Made by a program: the position numbers and the translations under genes
Source of the DNA: Methanobrevibacter sp.
Lineage (GTDB): Archaea; Methanobacteriota; Methanobacteria; Methanobacteriales; Methanobacteriaceae
Length of the DNA: 15,194 nucleotides
Assembly: GCA_016838945.1 (NCBI GenBank)
Contig: JADLKP010000032.1
Span: 1-15,194 of the forward strand
Reading direction: 5' to 3'
Shown: positions 7,908 through 15,191 of the stretch, one piece after another
Layout: the number at the start of each line of letters is the position of its first letter
How positions within the stretch are numbered: position 1 is the stretch's first letter
The notes under the pieces: generated by a model
What the model was told of the DNA's origin: nothing
Database searches by the model: none
Seen by the model: the letters and a program-made list of their open reading frames with translations, nothing else

Positions 7908-10025
7908 TTATTCCTCCATTAAATTACTAACATCTACTTGCTGTATATACGAGTGTGTTTGTTCGTTTTTCAGCAAATACGCAGAATGTACAAACGGCTT
8001 CATTATCTCCAATTCGCATGCAGTCAATTCTTTATGCAATAACGGAAATAAAATCACCTGTTTTGAAACACTTGGATAAAACTCGGTAATAATTTTATTG
8101 GCGTGACTCTTGTCAAATTTCTGTAAGGGACTGTCAATAAACACAGGGAACTGTATGCCAGACTCTTCTACAAGGGCTTTAAGCAATGAGGTAGCATAAA
8201 GTTGTTGCTCGCCTTTCGATAGCGTTTCTTTCTTAATCAACGCGCCGTTTATTGCATATATGTTTATGTCAATCAAATCATTATCAACTGTAACCTCTAC
8301 TCTCCCAATAAAATCTGTTTTGTGCATTAGTGAGTTAAGCGTGTTTTTTATTCGCCTTTCGAGCGATGACTTTTTCTCCTGCTTGAGAGAAACAAGGAAC
8401 GTATTGAGTTCGGCGATAAGTTGCTCGGCAACTACATCCTTTTTGCTGTCGCTGTCGTCAACACTTACCTTTTTACTTAATTCTGACACTTGCCTGTTTA
8501 TTACCGAAAGTTCTTTGTTTACCTCTCCTTTTCGTTCGTGATGAAAACGAATTTGTTGCTCTAATTCCACGATTTGCTTCTCTATCTCGTTTTTACGTTT
8601 ACGGATATTTCTGATTAGAGTATCACTTTCGTTACTCTGCATATTGGCTATTTTTCGAGAAGCATTACTCATAAATTGCTTATTCTTACGGTAGTCGTCA
8701 GCAAGATGTTGAAACTCTACTCGGTATGTGCTTGTAATATTGGAATAAACCGCTAAAAACTCGTCAATATCTCCCTTATTGATATTCAACAACGGTGTTT
8801 CGTCGGTGGTATGATTTTGGTATTTTGCAATAATTTTATCAAAAGAATCAATTAGCTGTTTTTTGTTCGTTTGTGAAACAGTTATATTTTCAAAAGTCTG
8901 TTGCATTTCAGTTTTGATATTCAAAAGTAAAAAATTCTGATTGCGAACATCATTTTGCGATTGCAGTATTTCAAAATCGTGCTCCAGCTGTGTTTTAGTT
9001 TGCTGCAGTAATTTACCAGAAATTGCAAAAGGCGCATATTCCAAAAACTGTTTTAGTCGTTGTTTGTATTCTTCATCTCTCTTTTTGGTGGTTGTCAATA
9101 AATCTTGCAGACGATTTAATTCATCAATAGTCATTCCACTGCCTTCTCTCATAAGTTCCATTTGCAATTCGTTATTTCTATCTTTAAGCGAAAACAAAGA
9201 ATTTTCAAGAACAGTAGTTTCAGTTTCCTGTCCGATAGATGTGTCTGTGAGAGATTTTTGTTTTAATAACAATTCATTTAGCCTATTACGACTTGCTATA
9301 TCAGTAGATTTTCTGCGGAAACGCAAACGAATATTTTCAAGATTTTTCCTTAAATCCTCGTATTTTTTCACTCCTAAAACCTCGTTATATGCCGAACACA
9401 GTTTACGCTTTTCTTCTACGGTATTCGTTTCGGCAAGTGAAACGATTTTTTCAGAATCGAAAAAGAAAAAGCGAGCAATGTCTTTATTTAAAATAAAATC
9501 ATTGATAAATATTTCGTGTCCTATTTCGGCAGTCAATTCGTTGGGTAAACCGTCAATCAAAATATCAACTTTTTCTTTATCCAAAAGAATATCGTAAGAA
9601 CGAGTAATTTTTATCGATTGACACGGGATTGACGGAATAAGCACATCGGTAAATTCCAACGAAACTGAGTAGCTCGAGTATTGTTTTACAAATTCATCCT
9701 CAATGGTATAACCCTTCTTTTTTATTTTTGAAAGCTTTTCTTTCGGAATATCGGAATTGAGGTGTTGCCTACAATATTGATTCAAGTTATTGGTAACAAA
9801 ACCATTGTAACCACCATTTGATATTTCTTTTCTGAATGTTTCGTCAATATCAGCCATTAATCGTCCGTACAAGCACCATAAAAGGGAATGTAGAAAAGTG
9901 GTTTTACCAAAACCGTTCTCACCTGAAATCAAATATAGGTTTTTATCATTGCCATTGGGGAAATCAACTTTATGAAAACCTTTATATAGACGGTAATTAT
10001 TAAGCTCTATTCTCTTGATTTTCAT
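7908..10025 (-). CDS. dndD: DNA phosphorothioation ATPase DndD
   Basis: A 705-residue SMC-like ATPase, the expected size for DndD. The head begins with KRIELNNYRLYKG, then Walker A GENGFGKT (35-42). Long coiled-coil arms occupy much of about 210-560. The ABC signature LSKGEQQ (602-608) and Walker B PVFIDSP (627-633) complete the ATP site. As is usual in this family there is SP rather than EP after the Walker B aspartate. Known role: DndD, with DndC and DndE, is required to place sulfur into the DNA backbone, probably by coupling ATP use to DNA nicking or structural change. Its ATG overlaps the dndC stop as ATGA. An AAGGAGG 7 bases upstream of the ATG is the strongest Shine-Dalgarno sequence I see in the operon, which is notable in a phylum where such sites are usually weak. 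Confidence 0.95.
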   Translation of the reverse strand: MKIKRIELNNYRLYKGFHKVDFPNGNDKNLYLISGENGFGKTTFLHSLLWCLYGRLMADIDETFRKEISNGGYNGFVTNNLNQYCRQHLNSDIPKEKLSKIKKKGYTIEDEFVKQYSSYSVSLEFTDVLIPSIPCQSIKITRSYDILLDKEKVDILIDGLPNELTAEIGHEIFINDFILNKDIARFFFFDSEKIVSLAETNTVEEKRKLCSAYNEVLGVKKYEDLRKNLENIRLRFRRKSTDIASRNRLNELLLKQKSLTDTSIGQETETTVLENSLFSLKDRNNELQMELMREGSGMTIDELNRLQDLLTTTKKRDEEYKQRLKQFLEYAPFAISGKLLQQTKTQLEHDFEILQSQNDVRNQNFLLLNIKTEMQQTFENITVSQTNKKQLIDSFDKIIAKYQNHTTDETPLLNINKGDIDEFLAVYSNITSTYRVEFQHLADDYRKNKQFMSNASRKIANMQSNESDTLIRNIRKRKNEIEKQIVELEQQIRFHHERKGEVNKELSVINRQVSELSKKVSVDDSDSKKDVVAEQLIAELNTFLVSLKQEKKSSLERRIKNTLNSLMHKTDFIGRVEVTVDNDLIDINIYAINGALIKKETLSKGEQQLYATSLLKALVEESGIQFPVFIDSPLQKFDKSHANKIITEFYPSVSKQVILFPLLHKELTACELEIMKPFVHSAYLLKNEQTHSYIQQVDVSNLMEE

Positions 10026-11356
10026 AAAGAAACCTCCTTAATATAACTATCTAAGCGAGTTTCTAAATCAGTCTGAAGACCATATTTTCTCATTAACAAA
10101 ACCTTGTTTTTCTGCAAAGCAAGCAACTCCTGAATAAGCAAAAAATGAGCTGGAGTACTACACGATTTTTCAAGTAATAACCGTTCCTGCAAACTTAAAT
10201 TATCATTTTGTAAATCATAACCATAAACCTCATTATAAATATCATTTACGGTTGTAGAGAAATTGCCGTCCCTATACCACATAACTTGAATTGCGATAAG
10301 TTCTTGGCTTGTAATCAGGTCGATACTCGAACGAAATTGTTGTGTATCTTTTTGAACAATAAGCAATTCTCGCAACAACTCAATCCTGTATTCCATTGTA
10401 TAGTTTCCCATATTGTGTCCTGTTTCATCAACAGCTAACTGTCCGTTTCTACGCGTATTATTCCTGTTTGCAGAGATGTTTCTGTTTTCTATCAGCCTGT
10501 TTCTGAATTCAAGTAAGGGTTTCATCCACTCAATACCATTTTTTATTAGTGCACTCATCGACTTGTCTTCTTTAACCACAGTACACGTCCAGCATCCAAA
10601 ACGACTCTGTCCGCAACTACGATGAGAGTCGTTGGTTACAACTGTAGGACACTCGTAATCGTCAGCAGAAGCATCCATATAAATTTTAAACAGTATCTGA
10701 TTGTCAAAATGCCACGGCGAAGGAATAGCATTAATAATATACCAAACCTCTTCTAACATCAATTTTTTAATAGGAGCAAAAGTATAAGTATTTGGATTTA
10801 GTGGATGTTTTGATAGTCGTTGCCCTTTAATATCGTGTTTTGTTATTGATTTTGCACGTTGCTGACTTTCGGCAATTCGTGTTCCAATAAGAATAATAGC
10901 TTCGCCATCTGCTGCAATCTGATTTGTAATAAAAGTTGAAGTAGGTTTTATCTTCATTTTTTCAGTACAAAATCGGAAAGTATTATTGGGAACTGGATAG
11001 CCTTTTCCAATTACGCAAGACCAAAAAGTATCTTCTAAATGGGGTGTGGTTGTTTTAACCTCAATCGGCAATCGTTGTTCTTTTGCCGCCTTATCTATAG
11101 CTTTTAAGACATTTGTTACATATTCTTCAATTATGGGATTTTCGACCAACGTATCGTTACAAACAACATAAACCTTCCTATTAAGTGACCCTAATCCCTC
11201 CTCTCTAATTTTTTCAAGAGCCAACCAGACCAAAGTGAGTAAAGCGGTTGAATCTTTACCTCCACTAAAACCAATTATCCATGGGCGATTATATCTATCG
11301 TTCTCAAAATATTGGTCTACTATTTCGTCAATTATTTCTTTTATTCTATGTGACAT
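10022..11356 (-). CDS. dndC: DNA phosphorothioation sulfurtransferase DndC
   Basis: A 444-residue PAPS reductase-like enzyme. The PP-loop SGGKDS (31-36) binds and hydrolyses ATP. RFCTEKMKIKP (128-138) is the PAPS-reductase family signature around Cys130. CGQSRFGCWTCT (248-259) holds Cys248, Cys255 and Cys258, which with Cys130 are the likely ligands of the [4Fe-4S] cluster known in DndC. Family role: the protein receives sulfur from a cysteine desulfurase and, with DndD and DndE, transfers it to DNA. No dndA gene is adjacent, so a chromosomal IscS-type desulfurase presumably supplies the sulfur. The length is slightly below that of many DndC proteins but every motif is present. The gene starts 25 bp after the HNH gene, with no clear Shine-Dalgarno and no visible promoter in that gap, so it is read from the operon promoter upstream of the HNH gene. 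Confidence 0.96.
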   Translation of the reverse strand: MSHRIKEIIDEIVDQYFENDRYNRPWIIGFSGGKDSTALLTLVWLALEKIREEGLGSLNRKVYVVCNDTLVENPIIEEYVTNVLKAIDKAAKEQRLPIEVKTTTPHLEDTFWSCVIGKGYPVPNNTFRFCTEKMKIKPTSTFITNQIAADGEAIILIGTRIAESQQRAKSITKHDIKGQRLSKHPLNPNTYTFAPIKKLMLEEVWYIINAIPSPWHFDNQILFKIYMDASADDYECPTVVTNDSHRSCGQSRFGCWTCTVVKEDKSMSALIKNGIEWMKPLLEFRNRLIENRNISANRNNTRRNGQLAVDETGHNMGNYTMEYRIELLRELLIVQKDTQQFRSSIDLITSQELIAIQVMWYRDGNFSTTVNDIYNEVYGYDLQNDNLSLQERLLLEKSCSTPAHFLLIQELLALQKNKVLLMRKYGLQTDLETRLDSYIKEVSL

Positions 11357-11377
11357 TAATCTATTCTGTATAGTTTA

Positions 11378-11395
11378 TTAATTAATTAATTAATT
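11378..11395. repeat. TTAA tetranucleotide tandem repeat at HNH stop codon
   Basis: TTAA is repeated four times plus a partial unit, covering the last codons and the stop of the HNH gene and ending 22 bp before the dndC start. Loss of one unit would remove the stop in the current frame and lengthen the HNH protein by a few residues; gain of one unit leaves the same stop. The repeat also makes the gap between the two genes very AT-rich and unstructured, which may help ribosomes to load on dndC. Confidence 0.7.
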
Positions 11396-12809
11396 CTTTC
11401 ATCTCATCTATTGTTAACGGTGGATTTTTCAAATGTATCATCGCATGACAATTTGGGCAAACAGGTCTTAAATCAGAAATCGGTTCAATTTGATACGATT
11501 TCCCAATTTGAGAAATTGGAATCAAATGATGAACATGGATAAACCCTTTTCCTATCTCTCCGTATGCATTTTCAAAGTCAAAACCGCAAATAGTACACTT
11601 TGTTCCCCAATGTTCTAAACATAAATCTCTTGCTTTTGGATTTCTCTCATAAGCATTTATTGTCACAGTTTTTTTTGCTCCTTCAAACAAAGACTTCGAT
11701 TCTTCTATAGAAATTTCTTCATTTAGTAATTGTATTCCTGTCAAATTATTTTGCTCTAATGCTTCAATAATCTCAGGTCTTAATTGCCACATGAAAAAGC
11801 TTCCATCTTCCCATCCATTGAAGAATAAATCCCAATATTTAAATTTTTGATTATCTCTTTTACTAAATTCAATGTGAAAATGTTCAGCAATCCTATTGGC
11901 ATATTTGTAAATTTCAAGGTTTATCGGGCTTTGAGGTGATTTTCCTGAATGTCCAAGTAATAAACCAATCTGACTAGCATAAGCCTGATGATTTTCAAAT
12001 GAGTAGAATGCTTGAAAAATTGATAAATCATAATCCGTTGTAATTTCTGGATTTGAAATTATTAAATTCCAATCAGGATTTGGTAGTTGTTTATTATTCG
12101 TTATCGGTTTTTCTTCTTGACCATTTCCACTATTTTTATCATTTTCAAGCTGCCACCCTAAAATCCATAGAAACGAATGAGCATCAAGCAAAGTCGTATC
12201 TTTATCCTTTGTTTTTAGAAAATCACGAACACCTTTAATAGTATTGCAAAACTCAATATAATTCTCCCACGACGCATTATTTCTTGTCTTAAAGTCTTTA
12301 ATCCCAATAAAATCAAAAATCATATCAAATTTTTCTTGAGCAATAGGCATGTATTTTTTTGAATCCTTTATGAAAAACAAGTATGCAATAAACTGATAAG
12401 AAAGCCCTTCGTTAATCAACTTCTCAAAGGCAATCTGGTCTTTAATTTTGCTTTTATAAAAATCAAAGAACAATTGCTCAATTGAACGACTAGTAGTTTT
12501 TTTTGAGAAATTATCTTTTTTCCTCCAGTTCACAAGGTTGTTATCAGTCATCCGATAGTTATGAATAACTCTTGTCTTAATTGCAGATTCAATTGCCTTT
12601 TTAATCTTACCTGTTCCAATATCATCAGTTTTCCAAAATTTATTAGCTAAGTTTTCTCGTGCCTCTTCATAAACTGAATATTTATAATTCTCCTTAATGT
12701 CGATGTACTCAGAAGCCTTAAATGAATTAAAAGGTTTATCGTCTTGCAAAGAAACAAAATCTGCAAATTGCTTAAATCTTTTTTCCAAAATTTCATTATT
12801 AATCTCCAT
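11382..12809 (-). CDS. HNH endonuclease, first gene of the dnd operon
   Basis: A 475-residue protein with a C-terminal HNH nuclease of the McrA-like class. CTIC (405-408) and CPNC (451-454) form the zinc site, HVHH (425-428) is the beta-beta-alpha-metal catalytic core, and RPVCPNCHAMIH closes the domain. The segment TVTINAYERNPKARDLC just before it is typical of HNH domains in modification-dependent and other defence nucleases. Residues about 275-352 (QIGLLLGHSG, then YANRIAEHF, then LRPEIIEAL) form a region often seen before such HNH domains. The N-terminal 260 residues are unrecognised and presumably determine target choice. It precedes dndC by 25 bp on the same strand. It does not look like DndB, which would be expected upstream of dndC. 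Cutting either phosphorothioated or unmodified DNA is possible; sequence alone does not decide. Confidence 0.9.
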   Translation of the reverse strand: MEINNEILEKRFKQFADFVSLQDDKPFNSFKASEYIDIKENYKYSVYEEARENLANKFWKTDDIGTGKIKKAIESAIKTRVIHNYRMTDNNLVNWRKKDNFSKKTTSRSIEQLFFDFYKSKIKDQIAFEKLINEGLSYQFIAYLFFIKDSKKYMPIAQEKFDMIFDFIGIKDFKTRNNASWENYIEFCNTIKGVRDFLKTKDKDTTLLDAHSFLWILGWQLENDKNSGNGQEEKPITNNKQLPNPDWNLIISNPEITTDYDLSIFQAFYSFENHQAYASQIGLLLGHSGKSPQSPINLEIYKYANRIAEHFHIEFSKRDNQKFKYWDLFFNGWEDGSFFMWQLRPEIIEALEQNNLTGIQLLNEEISIEESKSLFEGAKKTVTINAYERNPKARDLCLEHWGTKCTICGFDFENAYGEIGKGFIHVHHLIPISQIGKSYQIEPISDLRPVCPNCHAMIHLKNPPLTIDEMKELIN

Positions 12810-12859
12810 AGTTCATTGTTTTTTTCTGCACCTTTCTTGCTACATACGTGTCTTTTTCA

Positions 12860-12986
12860 CAATAAATTTACATCATTCGTAAATAACCATTTTATCCAAT
12901 TAGAATTATCTGTCTCAGCGTTGTGTATTATTCAATTTAAGTCAAAAACCCAAAGTTAATAAAAAATGCAAATATCTTCCGCAAAG
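12860..12986 (-). repeat. Leader/promoter repeat, copy 1 (before dnd operon)
   Basis: A diverged copy of the region upstream of the GH2 gene. Co-linear blocks are TTCGTAAAT (12876-12884), GAATTAT plus CTCAG (12903-12918), the exact 25-mer at 12948-12972, and TTCCGCAAAG (12977-12986). Spacing between blocks agrees within 0-6 bp with copy 2, apart from a 33-bp difference before the last block. Confidence 0.7.
12948..12972 (-). promoter_or_regulatory. Predicted Bacteroidota promoter of the dnd operon
   Basis: On the minus strand this element reads TTTGCATTTTTTATTAACTT and onward, and contains TAACTTTG (complement of 12951-12958), an exact match to the Bacteroidota -7 box TAnnTTTG. A TTTG lies 23 bases further upstream (complement of 12982-12985), a longer spacing than the usual 19-21. 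Transcription would start near 12944, giving a leader of about 135 nt before the HNH ATG. The same 25 bases occur exactly at 15019-15043 in front of the GH2 gene. Confidence 0.6.
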
Positions 12987-13061
12987 GTTTTGAGACAGGG
13001 AACAAAGATTTGAATAATGTTTGACAACTTGTGTCATTTGCGTAAATTAATAGTTAGCAAT

Positions 13062-14870
13062 CTATCTGAAAAAGTTACTAATCTCAAGATTGGCTTTTCT
13101 AATGCGCTCTTCCTCCAGTTTAACCACCTTTCGGTCGTACGTTATCAATCCGTTCACCTCCACTTCAACATCAGTGGTTTGGGTGTAAACAGCACCTGAA
13201 TAACCATTCGGGATAATGCTTTTCAGCGTTTCAATCATTTCAAGATACGCATCGGTGGCTTCCTTTGAGGTTTTGTATTGCACATATCCCCAGTTGCGGT
13301 CTTTCTCCCAGAGGTGTTCATCCACCACCAGCCCTATTCCGCCATATTCACCAAGCACATTTACCCGCTTTGAATCGTAAAGTCCCATCACCGGATTCGG
13401 GTAGTTGTGCATGTCCAGGATGTCACCCACATCGTAGTGGTTTCCACCGCTGGCAGAGTTAATCAGACGGGAAGGATTGTAACTTTTGGTCCACTCCACA
13501 ATCTCGGCTGTTTTAAACTGGCCCCAGGCTTCGTTAAACGGAACCAACACCACCACACTTGGATTAGAGTAGAAGAGATCCATTATCTCCTTCCATTCCT
13601 GCCGGAAGTTGGTTTCCGATTCAGCACTGCGTACCAGTTCTTTTCCATTGAAATAGTTGCGCATTTGCCACTCCGGTGACCGATCGCCGTTTGGCATGTC
13701 CTGCCACACCAGAATACCTTCGCGATCACAGTGGTAGTACCAGCGTGCAGGCTCAACTTTTACATGTTTGCGAATCATGTTAAACCCCAGTTCTTTGGTT
13801 TTCCTGATATCGTAAAGCAATGCTTCATCGGTGGGGGCGGTGTACAAACCGTCGGGCCACCAGCCCTGATCGAGCGGACCAAAATGGAAATAATCCTTGT
13901 TGTTAAGTTGCATGCGAACAACACCGTTTCCGTCGCGAGCCACGGAAATTTTCCTCATGCCCAAATAGCTCTTTACCCGATCGGCTGGCTTCCCCTCCTG
14001 TAGAATGGTCACCTCCATATCATAAAGAAAAGGCGATTCCGGACTCCACAGCTTGGCATGGGGAACAGCAACCAGTACCTCCTGGCCGGCAGCAGCTTTC
14101 CCTGTACCAACTACGTTTCCATTTTCCAAAACTTTAACTTCGATAATGGCAGACGAAGAGGCACCTTCAGTGGCAGCCAGCACCGAAACGTTCCCGCCAT
14201 CGATATTAGGAACAGTTTTCAGGTTGGTGATGTAAGCATTTTCAACCGGTTCAATCCAAACTGTTTGCCAGATACCGGTTACCGGTGAATACCAGATTCC
14301 ATGCGGGTCGTTTACCTGCTTGCCACGGGGTTGAAAGCCTCTGTCGGTGGGATCCCATACTTTAACTGTCAGCGTTTGTTCTCCACTTTTATTTAAAAAC
14401 GAGGTTACATCAAAACTGAAAGGAGCATACCCCCCCTGATGGGTTCCCACCTTAATGTCGTTCACCCAAACATCTGCTTTCCAGTCGACCGCCCCAAAGT
14501 TCAACAACAATTTTTTATTTTCCCATCCTGATGGAACAGTAAAGGTGCGGTGGTACCATAATTCGTGCTTCTCTCCCACTCTTTTCTGAACACCCGAAAG
14601 GCTTGATTCTATGGCATAGGGTACCAGTATCTTACCATCAAATGCCTCAGGTATACTGCTGCCCAAATCAACGATGGCATAATCCCACAAACCGTTCAGG
14701 GATAACCACCGGTCGCGCACCAACAGTGGTCTTGGATATTCGGGCAGAGGATTGTCAGCATCCACCTCTTCGGCCCATTTTGATTTAATCTTGTCTCCTG
14801 CAGGTTGCCATGACTGAGCATTTATAAGGCTGAAAAGCCCCACAAAAACGACAAACAATAACTTTTTCAT
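13062..14870 (-). CDS. Secreted glycoside hydrolase family 2 enzyme
   Basis: A 602-residue GH2 glycosidase. Residues 1-18 are a signal peptide (MKKLLFVVFVGLFSLINA, then QS) without a lipobox cysteine, so periplasmic or secreted. The sugar-binding jelly-roll follows (about 45-210, with WYHRTF, NFGAVDWKADVWVN and GGYAPFSFD), then an immunoglobulin-like domain (about 212-310) and the TIM barrel (about 312-580). Asn446-Glu447 in VPFNEAWG is the acid/base pair and Glu508 in LGEYGG the nucleophile, so the enzyme should be active on a beta-linked sugar. Galactose, glucuronate or mannose cannot be told apart by eye. Its length suits the short GH2 type common in Bacteroidota. No SusC/SusD partner is in the window. 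The gene looks markedly richer in G+C than the neighbouring operon, which suggests that it is resident genome and the operon was acquired. Confidence 0.95.
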   Translation of the reverse strand: MKKLLFVVFVGLFSLINAQSWQPAGDKIKSKWAEEVDADNPLPEYPRPLLVRDRWLSLNGLWDYAIVDLGSSIPEAFDGKILVPYAIESSLSGVQKRVGEKHELWYHRTFTVPSGWENKKLLLNFGAVDWKADVWVNDIKVGTHQGGYAPFSFDVTSFLNKSGEQTLTVKVWDPTDRGFQPRGKQVNDPHGIWYSPVTGIWQTVWIEPVENAYITNLKTVPNIDGGNVSVLAATEGASSSAIIEVKVLENGNVVGTGKAAAGQEVLVAVPHAKLWSPESPFLYDMEVTILQEGKPADRVKSYLGMRKISVARDGNGVVRMQLNNKDYFHFGPLDQGWWPDGLYTAPTDEALLYDIRKTKELGFNMIRKHVKVEPARWYYHCDREGILVWQDMPNGDRSPEWQMRNYFNGKELVRSAESETNFRQEWKEIMDLFYSNPSVVVLVPFNEAWGQFKTAEIVEWTKSYNPSRLINSASGGNHYDVGDILDMHNYPNPVMGLYDSKRVNVLGEYGGIGLVVDEHLWEKDRNWGYVQYKTSKEATDAYLEMIETLKSIIPNGYSGAVYTQTTDVEVEVNGLITYDRKVVKLEEERIRKANLEISNFFR

Positions 14871-14919
14871 TTTTAAATTCTTCTTTTTCCGGTGTTAGTT
14901 AAATGTTGCCAACATGTCA

Positions 14920-15090
14920 TTCACACAATCAAAATCAACCTTCGTAAATGTGTGATATAGGTTATTATATTGGAATTATTTACCTCAGAGTATATTATTT
15001 GTCACGTTGGGTTAAATCACCCAAAGTTAATAAAAAATGCAAACAGAATGTACAAAGTTGTTAAATATGATGCCTCATTGTTCCGCAAAG
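14920..15090 (-). repeat. Leader/promoter repeat, copy 2 (before GH2 gene)
   Basis: Partner of the repeat at 12860-12986. Matching blocks are TTCGTAAAT (14941-14949), GAATTAT plus CTCAG (14973-14988), the 25-mer at 15019-15043, and TTCCGCAAAG (15081-15090). The two copies are direct repeats about 2.07 kb apart with the GH2 gene between them. Confidence 0.7.
15019..15043 (-). promoter_or_regulatory. Predicted Bacteroidota promoter of the GH2 gene
   Basis: Contains TAACTTTG on the minus strand (complement of 15022-15029), matching the TAnnTTTG -7 box. A TTTG lies 23 bases further upstream (complement of 15053-15056), at exactly the same spacing as in the copy before the dnd operon. The predicted start near 15015 gives a leader of about 145 nt. 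Confidence 0.6.
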
Positions 15091-15158
15091 GCGATGATGA
15101 AGGTCACCTATTCGGTTAGACATGGGAAAGGACTCGGCCTCTGCCTCTCCAATTTTTA

Positions 15159-15191
15159 TGGGAGGGGCATGGGAGGGGCTTTGGAGGGGCA
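15159..15191 (+). repeat. Three tandem 11-bp G-rich units, G-quadruplex candidate
   Basis: The unit TGGGAGGGGCA occurs three times in a row at 15159-15169, 15170-15180 (last base T) and 15181-15191 (TTGG start). The plus strand carries at least five runs of three or four G separated by 1-6 bases, meeting the usual G-quadruplex pattern. The upstream GCCTCTCC (15143-15150) can also pair with GGAGGGGC (15161-15168) across a 10-base loop, with one G-U pair. The repeat may continue past the window edge. Confidence 0.75.

Larger units (their letters stand above)
12810..13061. other. Intergenic region between GH2 gene and dnd operon
   Basis: 252 bases without a gene, AT-rich. It contains the promoter-like element and leader of the operon (see separate entries). 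A weak inverted repeat (TGACA and TGTCA at 13022-13036) lies just after the GH2 stop but has no T-run, so read-through from the GH2 gene into the operon cannot be excluded. Confidence 0.6.

Noticed and set aside
8941..9597. Long plus-strand reading frame (218 codons) opposite dndD
   Set aside because: It is rich in Ser, Phe, Leu and Cys, as expected for the complement of a Lys/Glu-rich coiled coil, and lies fully inside a well-supported gene.
11382..12809. HNH-gene product as a DndB homologue because of its position
   Set aside because: No DGQHR-type motif is visible, and the C-terminus is an unmistakable zinc-bound HNH nuclease.
13022..13036. Inverted repeat TGACA/TGTCA just after the GH2 stop, as a terminator
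   Set aside because: Only 5 bp of AT-rich stem and no T-run follows on the minus strand, so it is too weak to call.
12948..15043. Direct repeats around the GH2 gene as transposon ends or att sites
   Set aside because: There are no terminal inverted repeats, transposase or integrase. The repeat contains promoter-like boxes correctly placed before two genes, so a duplicated leader explains it better.
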